Source: Mortierella sp. BCC40632 (Eukaryota; Mortierellomycota; Mortierellomycetes; Mortierellales; Mortierellaceae). From it: a DNA stretch of 64,000 bases. The translations under genes and the position numbers were made by a program. Positions 31,649-42,314 of the stretch are shown in pieces. The stretch's first letter is position 1, and each line of letters begins with the position of its first letter. The notes below the pieces were generated by a model. It was not told the origin of the DNA. It ran no database searches and saw nothing but the letters and a program-made list of their open reading frames with translations. The stretch covers positions 2,863,501-2,927,500 of the forward strand of contig WAEK01000002.1 of assembly GCA_011634665.1 (NCBI GenBank). The letters are read 5' to 3'.

Positions 31649-34600
31649 CTAGATTTCACCTGCGTGGTGAGCAAGCCGGTAGAATAATGAATCCTTTCGC
31701 TCCAAGAGTGCCGAAGGCGCCTCAAATTCACGCACCTGCCCCTGGTCTAGGACTAGGATCTTATCAGAGGTCTTCACGGTCTTGATCCGGTGTGCAATGG
31801 TCAGAATCGTCCTGTCCTTAAATTCATTGTGGATTGTCTTTTGAATTAAGTTGTCCGTCTCCACATCCACTGCTGCGGTCGCCTCATCCAAAATTAAGAC
31901 CTTGGATTTGCGCAACAATGCGCGCGCAAGGCAGATTAGTGATCGCTGACCAACCGAAAAGTTTTCTCCGCCCTGCGCAACCTCGTATGAAAGTCCTCCC
32001 TCCAGGCCAACGATATGATCCTTCAAATGTGCACGCTCCAGAGCTCCCCACAGCAAACTGTCGTCATGCTCCTTGAAGGGGTCTAGGTTCTCGCGTATAG
32101 TTCCAGAGAACAGTGTCGGCTCTTGAGGGATAATCGCCAGCCTGCTTCGAAGATCCCGGAGTCCTAGTCTTGAGATGTCGACTCCATCGATCTCAATGGC
32201 CCCTCCTCCAGGACCATTCACGCCAGTGGCCGTGAAAACATCCGAGTCGATTACTTGATCGATCTGTGAAGGATCGCTTGCCAAAGCCCAATAACTATCA
32301 GCTGCCTCGATGATCCGGAATAGCGCCAATGTCAACGACGACTTTCCTGCTCCTGTTCGTCCAACAATTCCGATCTTTTCCTCAGGCTTGACCGTAAAGT
32401 TGGCGTTTCGGATGCACAGCTCTAAGCCCTCTCGATACCTAGCCGAGAAATGCTTAAATTCCACCTTTCCATGTTCGGGCCAGCTATCGCTAACATGATA
32501 ACCAGTTTCCATAGGAGCCTCCACAGGTTTGTGGCAATACTCTTCAATACGTTCGACACTCACAAAGTGATTTTGGACCTCGCCTGCAGTTCGGACTAGG
32601 ATGCCGATGACATTGGTCATGTTGAGTGCATAGCTCAGGGCAAGTCCTACAAGGCTGTGGTCGAGCCGGTCAGCGTTTAGGACAGCTAAACTGGCAGTCA
32701 AGAGGATCAATAAAGCACAAAGGGCCTGGAGTCGGATAGTCAGCCAGCGGTTGGTGAGTAGGAAAAGGTTTGCCCGGGTAGCGAACAAATCAGATCGGGT
32801 CTCGTTCTCTTGCAAAAATTGATCTTCGAGTCGTTGCATGGATCGGATTGTGCTGACGCCAGCCAAGGTTTCACTGAAATGTTGATGAAGTGGTGACTTG
32901 GAAACGGAATAGAGGCGTTTGAGAGACCCAGAAGACTTGACATAGTAATTCAACACCAGGAGGAAGATGATCAATAGAGGCGGCACCGCAATCAAGAAAA
33001 CAGGAGTCGAGTATGAAATCACAAAGATGATTCCGAGAACTTGGGATGAGAAAGTCAGAAATCCGGGCAGCTGTTCAGAAAGCTGACTATCAATTGCGGA
33101 CACATCTGTCGAAAACCGATTGACTATACGTCCCATTCTATGATAACGTATAAAGAGAAGAATTCAATTTACCAGCTTCCTGCCAACTGCAAGCTTAAAG
33201 GCGCAAAAATTCATGCTAAGGTTCCGATCACGGGGTAGAGGGTGGGGGTGGGGGTGGGGGGGGGGGATATCTTACGTGTGTGGTATCAAAAAAGCTGATG
33301 GGCATACGCATGACCCGGGTCAGCAGTTTGTCGAACATTGTTCGAGCAGCACGAAGACAGCAAGTGACATTGATGGTGTAACTTGCCAGCACATCCACAA
33401 ACAGATAGGCGAGCACCAATGAGGAATAGATTGACATATAGAACATGACCGAGTGCTGGTTGCCTTTTTCATCCTCTTTGATCCAGAACCGAAGCCAGAA
33501 ATTAGTCAGGATCTGACAAGCTTGAGCGCCAAAAGAAAGTATCACTGCAAAGATGGTGCTCCGAGCACCCCTATTTTTAGAGAGAGAGAGCGGGGAGAGA
33601 ATTGAGTTGGTGAGTTAATGACAATGGGGCGACCAAAATGCAACAGTAGGTAAACATTTCAGGACCTAAACTTTCAAACAAAAGAGATAAAGGAACAGAA
33701 AGGCCCCGCAACGTACATAGCTTTGATATATGCCAAGTAGACATTCCAGCCAACTTTTCCGGACTCCACTTTTTCTGTACTAACTAGTGCTCCTCCGTTC
33801 GACGCCTTGCCGTTTGAGGAGCCATCATTACTCTTGCTAGTGCTTTCAATGGCTTGAGAAATCGTTGCCTGAGATCCACTCAGAACCTTGCTACTATCAA
33901 TGATCTCCTGGTCTTGATTGTGGTGATGATCTTGGTCTTGTTTGTTCACGGTATTATTAGAGGCAGAAAACTCGCTCATAAGTTGATAGAAGGCCTGTCG
34001 AGACTGCATCAGCTCCTTATAATGACCCGTTTCCGTGATCGTTCCATCCTTGACGACAACAATTTGGTCAACCCCCTCAAGATGATGGATGCCGTGGGTA
34101 ACAAGAATCCGAGACTTGTGGCAGAGTAAACCTTGAGGTCCGATCAAATGTTGCCACAAGTGTTGATCTACATGAGCATCGACAGCACTGAGAGGGTCAT
34201 CCATGAGATAGATGTCGGCGTCCTGGTAAGCAGCACGAGCGAGCGAGACACGCTGCTTTTGTCCTCCAGACAGATTGATGCCTCGTTCGCCAATCTCGGT
34301 CTGGTCGCCAGCAGGAAGCATTCCGAGATCAGGTGTGAGTCCAGATGCGTGCACCACCCGATCGTAAAGTTCCTGGTCAAACGGTTTCCCAAGTAAAATA
34401 TTCTCCCTGACACTTGCATTGATAATCCATGCTTGCTGAGGTACATATGCGATATTTCCATAAGTTGTGATAGATCCACTAAGCTTGTACATTTCTCCAA
34501 GAATAGCGCTCAGGATGGATGATTTTCCTTGACCAACTCGTCCTACAAGGGCTGTCAACTGACCCTCTTGAGCGCGCAGGTTTATGTTTACGAGTGTAGG

Positions 34601-37488
34601 ACGCACAGGTGAGGCAGAGGGGCTAAGGCTTCGGGCAGAAGATTGTCCAGCACCAAGAAGAGGTTGCCGTTCAGACTCTGCATCTGAAAGGGGTCTATCC
34701 TGAGGTCTTGCGGCTCCCGCTGCGACAGGGTCATTGTCGGAAGGAGGCTTCCAGCTAAATATTCCGTTCTCAATAATGACAGCTGAAGCGTCCTCTCTTG
34801 CTTTATCATCTCGGCTCCGTCGCTGAACCACAGTAGGGTCAATGTCTTCGAGCAACAAAAATCGTTGTATACGGCGATTGGCATTGGTGAGCATAATCAC
34901 ATGCGAGTAAGCCACGGGCACCAATCCGAGTGGACGACTAAGCATCGCAAAGAGTGTGATGCCCACAAAGATGATTTCAGAAGTCATCTTGGCCGGCGTA
35001 AAGTTTGGTCCGCCAAAGTTGGCATAGGTAATAAACGTGGCTAGGATAATTAACAGGCTGATCGACGAGAAGACAATCATAAGGATGGACCGGACAGTAG
35101 AAAGGCTTTTCTGGGCCTTGAGCTCTTTTGCCCGTAGTCTGTCAACTTTATCCTTGAATGCGGCATCCCTATGTGAACGACATTGACAGGCGGCGTTTGG
35201 TTAAATCATGGTCATCGCCAGCAAGTTTCTTGATACAAAGCTTTTCGCTCCCTACAGGTATTTTTTTTTTCCACAGTAAAAGAGATTGAATCATACCATG
35301 CATACAACTTGATTATTTTGATATTGGATAGGATCTCGGTCAAAAGTCGCAACCGGCCATCCATCAACTTGAGTTTTTCCCTCTGGGACGTATGCATAAG
35401 CTTTCCCAATCTTGTCTGGATTGGAGTAATGGTAAAGAATACAGCAACTCCTGCAATGAGTGACCAGCCTAATAATCGGTACACTAATTGATATGTATCA
35501 AAGTGTGAGTAAACTAATGCTCCAAATAGTTCAATTTCATGAAACGACAGCAAAGAGGATAGATAATTTCTTACGGAGAAAGGTTCCTAATGCTAATTCG
35601 AGTGGGATTGTCAAGATAAGCGGTAACATGTTTTGAGCAGCCATCCAGCTCTCTGCATCGACCGCCATATGGTTCGTGATCTCCCCAAGTGTCGACTTTT
35701 GTCTAGCAGTCGGACTTAGTCGCAACGATTTTCGGTAGATCATTGAGATCAGAGCCGCTCGGGCCCCGATGCTGATATTAGATAGCTCGTTTGAGGACAT
35801 GGACAGCAATAATCCTTGCGCAACCGTGCTGAGAAAAATGCCAATAGCGATGAGAAGTCCTTGAGCTATCGGTGGAGGAGTTTTGCCTTTTTTTTGAGCC
35901 TCCGCATAGTTGCTAAAGAATCTTAGGAGATAGCTGAAGAGAAAAGGGGCGACAAACAACAACGCAAACGATACTAGTCGAACAATCATTGCTAGAATGA
36001 TCCGCCACCTATAAGCACCAAGAATGGTCAGGACAAGGGATGGGCCCGTGGCCCTCTTGGCAGCATATTGTTCTATCTCTTTTGCAGAGCGCTCGCGACG
36101 GAAAAGCCCACAACACGAACGCGATCCACGCTGCTGAAGCTGTAGCTCTGAAGGGTGACTATGAAAAAATCTGGAAACACGCTTGCTCCAAGCCCTTTCT
36201 ACAATTTCATAGTTAACCTGGGCTCTTAGGTCGTCTGGTGTTTTTTCATCAACATCCTCAGCCGTAAGAGGACGTCTGGCTCCGATGGACATGATCTTCT
36301 GTGCATAATGGAAAGAGAGCCGAGAAAACAGGTTCGCTTGGTCATAGGCTGACAATCTCTCCTTCTCTCGGCTCTCGCGCTGGACCCGAGTGTTGGTGCG
36401 AGGCCAAATCTCGACTAGGAATGCGCACGCAATCGACACCATGAAGCCGAGAAATTGTCGGAAAGGATCCATTTTGTAATACGACGGAGGTGCAGGATCG
36501 AAACTCTGTTGGAAACCCTTGGGGCCACCTTCCGCAGCGGAGTATAGAATAAAGAGAGAGAGTGCACTGCCGAGGAGAGTCACGATATAGTAAATGCAAA
36601 GGTAATCGGACGATCGGACCTCGTAGCGATGCTCGTACTTGTTCAGTCTTAGCGCCGTTGTCTATTTGTCGTAGAGAGCAACGGTGCCACATGGCCACGA
36701 AGACACCCCAGGGCGACAGAAAACAGGTGGCAGGAAAACAAAGAACGGACTAAAATGAGCTTTCCAGGTCTACAAATACAAACACACTTTTGTCTGTTCA
36801 TGCCAAAGAGGCAATCACCTATCCAGCTGCTTTTGGCCAGAAGCCCTCTTTTCTCGTTTACACAGCCACACCTTGATTATACCCACAGACTGCAATGTGT
36901 TCTCAGGCACAAAGCGCACACCCCAGCAATTTTTAACCAAACAATCTGCTCAATATCATCAACACCAGCAACAACACCCAGTCTCACGACAATAACACAT
37001 TCCGCCTTTCTCCGTCCCTCCTCCTCTCCTGTTCTTTTCTTTTCTTGTTTTTTCTTCACAACTCCTCTCGAAAGACTAAAAACTTCACACATTATCCCCC
37101 TGTCTTCACCCACAGAGACTGTTTTTTGGACTACAACGCTATCTATCTGTCTCCAAGAGTTTTCTTGGAGAAAAGGACGCACCCAAGCTAAAAGCATGAA
37201 GAAACTACTCATCAAAAGATCATCGGCCTCGGCTAGATAGGGTCCGCTTGCCAAGGTGTAGGACAACGCAAGGAGGAAGAAACAGGCGACAAAGATAAAG
37301 AACTGGCTGGGCCAGTAAATTAGGCCAGTCCGTCCATACTCATGGGGGACTCGGTGCAACCTCAACCATCGTGTGCGGAACAGGAAGAAGACCGTAGCGA
37401 GAATAGCTGGAACACCAAGGAAGCCTGCGTGTCCACCATGGTTTAGCAGGAAGATGGCCCACTCCTTGGCGAGGTCTTTACGACTCAT
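31649..37488 (-). CDS. Class C ABC transporter paralogue, ABCC-B, about 1604 aa, with a one-base phase break
   Basis: Six exons on the minus strand: 37183-37488, 35575-36661, 35297-35483, 33717-35168, 33276-33570 and 31649-33137. The start could also be the ATG at 37515. Order: TMD0 (VPAILATVFFLF, then YWPSQFFIFVACFFLL), TMD1, NBD1 (GRVGQGKSS; LSGGQKQRVSLARA; LMDDP), TMD2, NBD2 (GRTGAGKSS; FSVGQRSL; LDEAT). Like ABCC-A it has a roughly 34-residue insertion after the NBD2 Walker A helix. All junctions close in phase except exon 5 to 6. There the donor after GATACCACACAC (phase 0) meets an acceptor at TAG/AATGGGACG that needs phase 2, so the conserved DTT-P-MGRI is broken by one extra base. This is either an assembly/sequencing indel, non-canonical splicing, or a true inactivating mutation. 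The role would be export of conjugated organic anions. Confidence 0.88.
33232..33266. repeat. G-rich imperfect repeat in ABCC-B intron 5
   Basis: GGGTAGAGGGTGGGGGTGGGGGTGGGGGGGGGG, just downstream of the exon 5 donor on the coding strand (C-rich there). Homopolymers like this are prone to read error and sit about 10 nt from the phase break. Confidence 0.8.
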
Positions 37489-37953
37489 CTCGAGGGAGAG
37501 GGGAGGAGGAAACATGATAACTCCCCTTGGCACAGCCAAAGGAGATGACGGAGGGGAGAAGGGGTACTGGATAGAAATAAAAGGTGGCACAGGTCGAGTC
37601 GGAGGGGTTGACGGTGTGAAAGAGAGTCGTGCGAGAAGTGGAGAGGGCGAAAAAAGAGCGTGAGAGGAAATGTGAAAGAAGGAAAAAAGACGAAGCAGGA
37701 GGAAAAGACGCAAAGAAAAGAAGGAAGGACAGACTGCCATCCTCGCCCCTCAACAAGGCCGGGAAAACTGCCGCATTGTGTACTGTGTACAAAACACTGC
37801 GCCGCACACCGAGCCCGTTCATGCAAAGGGGTGCTCATGTCGCATTAGTGTGAGCTTGATCGACTCTTGTTCAATGACAGTTTCTGTATTTATTGACAAT
37901 CGCCGTTCTATGATATTCCCTCAGTTTGTTCGAGGCCTACACATTCAGAACCA
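37489..37953. other. ABCC-B promoter interval
   Basis: About 465 nt between the SDR stop and the ABCC-B start. An in-frame open extension upstream of 37488 (to an ATG at 37740) is low complexity (F, S, P, L) and I consider it 5' UTR. No clear TATA box was found. Confidence 0.5.
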
Positions 37954-39570
37954 TTACAGCTCGAGGTCGACGCCAGTAAACTCGACACTCTTCTGCCACA
38001 ACTCTTCCTGGGCCTCCTCATCCAAGGCAATAGGATGGGGTGTCCTGGGGATCTGGTCAAAGAAATACTGACCCGAAATATCCTGAACTTCGGGTGCCAG
38101 TGCCAGATACACAGACGACATGGACCCGATCATGGCCGATCGACACACGGCCTTTGCAGCACCCATTACCAAGCCCAGCAATGGATCGTGTCGCGCAAGC
38201 TCAGTCAGGCATGCGCCTGGATGACAGCCGTTCACTGTGATATTGACTGGCTGCTTGTTCTGGGCTGCCACCTGTCGTAGACGACGATCTAGGGCCTTGG
38301 TGAAGAGCATGTTGGCTAATTTGGAGTAGGCGTAATGTCCGAGTCGAGAATATCCCTTGGGTGACTGAAGTCGATCATAGTGGATATTGTCTGAGGCGTA
38401 CATTGCCGCTGAAGTCAGAGCCACGATACGACCATGGGGTGCCTTGTTGAGGAGAGGAAGGAGTCTCATTGTCAGAGCAAAATGACCCAGGTGATTCTAT
38501 GAAAGGATTGCAAAATACCAGTATGACAAGTGTTAGGGACTCACCGATAGCACATTGTCCGTCTTATTGCGAGGAAACACCAGTGTCTTACCACACCAAA
38601 CTGCATCTCGAAGCCATCCTTGGTAGACTGGAAAGGCATGTCCATGACACCAGCATCTATAAGCAAAAGACAAATATGAGCGGTTGATCCTGGCAGGTTC
38701 CACTTTTAATGAAGGACAGTCCTATCCACTGCAAGGCTCACGTACTGTTGACCAAAACGTCGAGGCGGGTATGACCAAGTGAACGGAACTGGGCTGCAAA
38801 CTCTTTGATACTCTCTAGTGAAGAGAGGTCCAATGTCATGACCGAAATCTTGTTCCTCACGCCAGTTTCTTCCTCGATTTTGAGGGCCGCCTCTCTGCCC
38901 TTTTTGACAGACCTGCAGGCTGTAAAAGATTGATTCTAATTAGCAAACATGTCAACAAATGCGATGCTCCACAAACACAGCTGCATTTCACTAACCAATG
39001 ATGGTAAGATATCCAGCCTCGACCAAGGCCTTTGCAGTCTCGTATCCAAGTCCTGTGTTTCCTCCTATTCGGTCATGCATTAGAGGCACTCTTTCGTCAG
39101 TGTTGGTGCACCATGATGTGAATAAAGAAGAAAAAAAACAGCTCCTCTTCCTCCTTCCCTCCCCTTTTCCCCGCCCTTGCATTTACCAGTGACGATGGCA
39201 ACACGCGAAGTGCCTGCGGGTGCAATGGCCTTTGCTTGTTCAATCCAGATGCGTCGGCGGTTTTCGGTCTGGGTAACCAAGTCGCGTTGTTTGAAAAGTT
39301 GCCACAAGTTGAGGACGCACTCCATCATGCCTAGACAATAGAAGAGAACAGGGTCAGTCATACGGAAAGTCAGCATTCTGGTCGTAACATGTGATGTCTC
39401 GGGAATCTTAAAGAAATCACATGGATCCTCTCTCCATGGATGTAGTATTCTCGATCAGTACCAACAAGGCCCGAGGTGATGGTGTAGGGCATCGTCAGGG
39501 AGATGCGTGCGATCCAGAGGAGAAAGTTGTCGTGCCATTGAGCACGAGGTGCCAAGACGATTTCGGTCAT
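37954..39570 (-). CDS. Short-chain dehydrogenase/reductase, retinol-dehydrogenase-like, 367 aa
   Basis: Six exons on the minus strand: 39462-39570, 39187-39330, 38996-39064, 38746-38919, 38592-38656 and 37954-38496, 1104 nt in total; every phase closes. The start is ATG 39570, because the upstream open frame has no earlier ATG. Cofactor motif TGGNTGLG at about residues 84-91; the NNAG motif is created across the exon 4/5 junction (VLVNNAGVMDMPF). Catalytic Ser216 (VALTSAAMY) and the YxxxK pair Tyr242/Lys246 (HYAYSKLAN) are present. The last third includes HPGACLTEL, as in WW-domain oxidoreductase/retinol dehydrogenase-type SDRs. The first about 75 residues are an extra N-terminal extension with an amphipathic/hydrophobic stretch (DNFLLWIARISL) that may anchor it to a membrane. 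It should be an NADP(H)-dependent oxidoreductase; its substrate is unknown. Confidence 0.92.
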
Positions 39571-40010
39571 TTGGTACAAAAAGGCGAAGGGGAGAGAAGA
39601 AATGTGATGGAGTAAAGGCGCAGAGATGGAGAATGGCGCCAATAGGAATGAGGATGGACCGTTTTTTATGCTGTGTCTCCTGATGGATGGAGTGAGCCGT
39701 TAATTTCTATTACTTTTTTTTCCGCACGAGGTCAGAGTCGCCTTGTCATATGCCGATCTCAATAAGATGCTGAGTGGGCCGAATTCTGGCGACATAACCG
39801 TTGGGCTTACGCGTCCAAGAGAGCACGAGCAACCTTTCAATAAACTGACAAGGCGGCAAGGCTGAATCCAGGGCCCTCTGGCTTGTAGCCGATCGTATTT
39901 GTGGCTCCCCCTCTGCACTATGCTTTTGTAATCAATTGCCCTTTGAGCCGGCTTTTCAAGATTGCTCCACGGAGTTCTAGTAGAATTTGCATCACATGCA
40001 TACCGCCTAT
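39571..40010. other. SDR upstream region
   Basis: Contains a minus-strand frame (39700-40128) that is fairly protein-like in its middle (KVSRHLDGSSVPLLNRRY), but I could not connect it to a start. No RNA genes or repeats of note. Confidence 0.4.
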
Positions 40011-40211
40011 TTAGTAGAGGGACGCTCGAGCCATCCAAATGTCTTGAGACCTTGGATCCCCCCAAACTATGAACCGCGGGCAACTCCGTGCTCGCCGATG
40101 AGATTGATCCACTAGAGCAGAGCAACAAAGAAAAAATTCAATTGGGAAAGAGGCTGTTCCAATATGTCCCTTCAGGGTGAGTGACGAGTGACGAAAGGGC
40201 GAAGCAAGGTG

Positions 40212-40261
<50 letters not shown>

Positions 40262-40547
40262 ATGAGAAACACGTGTGGTTGAGGATCATGATGTATTCAA
40301 GCACTAATATTATCCACTGACCTCTACAGCGCTGCTGGTCAATACGACGCACATTAATCTGTTTGGATCGTTTTTGAGGTTTTTGCTTTGGAGCGACGTT
40401 GGGAACTTTCGATAGCGGCGCTGGTAGTGACGACGAAAGTGATGACGCATTAAATTGTAGCAGTTTGATTAGGCAAGGTTTGAACTGGCTGTTGCTAGTT
40501 CGAAAGTGTCGCGTGTATTTGGATTTCTTGAGATTAAGTCTGGCCAA
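40011..40547 (-). CDS. Weak hypothetical gene
   Basis: An open frame beginning at an internal codon reads basic, serine-rich sequence (NLKKSKYTRHFRTSNSQFK ... VPNVAPKQKPQKRSKQINV). It contains a plausible donor (GTCAGT, about 40322-40327) and an acceptor at about 40112-40113 that would remove an (AG)n tract and stay in frame. A separate ATG-started frame just upstream (40534-40731) could be its first exon, but no clean splice joins them. No domain is recognised. Confidence 0.22.
40215..40257. repeat. (AG)n microsatellite
   Basis: About 21 uninterrupted AG units inside the putative intron of the weak gene. Confidence 0.93.
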
Positions 40548-40839
40548 GAGATGAACTGGGCTTGAAAGAACTTTCTGTCAAGGCAGTTTGTGTGGTTGGA
40601 GGGTAAGGCGACTGCAGATGTTGGGGTGGATCTTTACAAAAAGTTTCCTTCAGCTTGGCCTCGACATAGGAAAATATAGTAATAATAGCGGGGTAGCAAG
40701 AGGGAAGTAGGAGTCGGTGAGAAAAAGACATGGCTGGACACTTGGTCCAGGGACGTTGAGTATTTTTATTCTGCTTCTTGTGTAATTACAACATATGAGG
40801 TGCACGTGCCCAAGGCACGGCTCCTCTGATATGCACCTC

Positions 40840-41314
40840 CTACCCTAGATCCCAAGTCGAACAGCGCTTGCGGAAGTAGATAACCCAATCATTTAGGATG
40901 AACTCGACTGGAGCAAAAGGTCGATGTGTAGTCCTTGAACGTTCATCCGCAGTAGAATTGGGATAGAACTTATAGAATGCTTCAACCATCTCATGCTTCT
41001 GTAGGAGACGAGTAAGCCTATGTCGCTGCATCCCATGCTGCCTCTCAAAGCCAGAAATACTAGGTGTCATTCCGCTTGCCGTAGCCTTGGCCATCCAATC
41101 GTTCCACATATCGAGGGTCTTGACCTGGTCCGACCAGGATTTTTTTTTAAGTTTCTCATCAGCTTGGGCTTTTGTCTTATGGGTCTACCGATGGGGTGAA
41201 GTCTGGATCTTTGGCATAGGACTTGAAAAAGCGATAAAGAAGACACTGGAGATGCTTGGTGAGTAGCCGGAAGAGTTGTGGCCAATGGTGAAGGATAACG
41301 AAATGAATCATCAT
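40840..41314 (-). pseudogene. Frameshifted remnant of an unknown protein gene
   Basis: From ATG 41314 the first frame reads MMIHFVILHHWPQLFRLLTK, then CLLYRFFKSYAKDPDFTPSV, and stops at TAA 41177-41179. A second frame opens exactly there (TAG at 41185-41187) and continues as KTKAQADEKLKKKSWSDQV, then a helical basic segment (FERQHGMQRHRLTRLLQKH) to a stop near 40840. The two halves abut within about 10 bases, so one indel would join them into about 157 residues. No intron of reasonable size fixes it without losing the protein-like end of the first half. The basic helices could be a DNA-binding or transposase-derived fold, but I do not recognise it. Confidence 0.4.
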
Positions 41315-41588
41315 GTCGCGTTGTGGGATATTTCAGTTTAGAGAGGATTGACCATTGTGACAGCAAATCAAAATGCAAGGAAGAGGTGTCAAAAGGCGTA
41401 CAAAAATTGTAGTTTCGCCTAAATCTTCGGATTGCAACCGCGAGAGAGATGTGATCCAGGCGTTCAAGCAGGTTACTATATCAAACCCATCCTCGTGAAA
41501 AGGGAATTTTCATTATTAAATGCCTTGGGCTTTCCTCACTTTCTCTTTTTCTCTTCCTCTGCTCCCGCATATTCCCTGCAGCAATACA

Positions 41589-41990
41589 ATGAAACCCAGT
41601 AGATACCTCTGTACACCAGCTCTTCTAGTTGCTGCATTGGCATTTGTCCATTTCCAGGCAGCTGCTTGTAAGTTGGCCCCAAAAAACCCACCTGTGCTCT
41701 TCTTTGCCTCTGCCCTTTATCGTTGACAAATCAATTCGTTTACCTGATCTAACCGCTAAACTTTCTATCTGATGACTTTGGCAGTACCGCTTCGTAGTGC
41801 CGTGAGGCTGCCGACTCGGGGAGCTACTCCTGTGCTACATCGAGGATCTCGAGCGATACACTATCGTGGGGCTCCTGGACCATCCCCACCTTGTACATCC
41901 GCATGTTATTCTGACTATCACAAGTGCATCAGCAGCCCGGATAGCTGTGAATATGAACTAAAGCAATGTCTACGCCAATGCCCACCATAG
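41589..41990 (+). CDS. Small secreted cysteine-rich protein, 94 aa
   Basis: Two exons, 41589-41667 and 41785-41990, with a 117-nt intron (GTAAGT...GGCAG) in phase 1, total 285 nt. Residues 1-26 (MKPSRYLCTPALLVAALAFV onwards) form a signal peptide ending in AAA. The mature chain is about 68 residues with a basic N-half (RTRGATPVLHRGSR-like composition) and six cysteines packed in the last third. Their spacing is C-x3-C-x6-C-x6-C-x6-C-x3-C, a mirror-symmetric pattern, ending CPP. Three disulphides are likely. The splice joins signal peptide to mature part, as is common in secreted peptides. Whether it is an antimicrobial peptide, an effector-like protein or a wall-associated protein cannot be told from the sequence. 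Confidence 0.72.
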
Positions 41991-42314
41991 TTCACACACA
42001 CACTCTCTCTCTTTTTCTCTTTCTTTGGTCATCTCACTCAGTTACTATCTTGTTAACATCAAAGGCCTAATGGACATTCAACACAACCACGCCATATGAC
42101 AATTCAGAAATAAAGCATTTCCTTTTCATGCCACACACACGCTTTCTCTCTCTTCTCAACCCCACTTCAAAGACAAAAATGAGTCTTTGCTTTTCATAAT
42201 GCAGAAAAATGATGTACTGTATTTTGTGATGAAATGAGTGTACAATGTGGTGCGGTAAATGGGTGATATATAAACAGGATTAGAATCGAGAGTAACCTCC
42301 AAAAGGAACGTTGC
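41991..42314. other. Convergent 3' interval
   Basis: 324 nt between the secreted peptide stop and the IMPDH stop, with CT-rich and CA-rich stretches. It probably holds both polyadenylation regions. Confidence 0.5.

Noticed and set aside
15448..37488. A biosynthetic or drug-resistance gene cluster around the two transporters
   Set aside because: The intervening genes are housekeeping (ThrRS, IDE), with no tailoring enzymes or regulator, so duplication explains it better.
37489..37740. In-frame N-terminal extension of ABCC-B from an ATG at 37740
   Set aside because: Low-complexity F/S/P/L sequence. The later ATGs at 37515 or 37488 put the first TMD0 helix at the expected distance.
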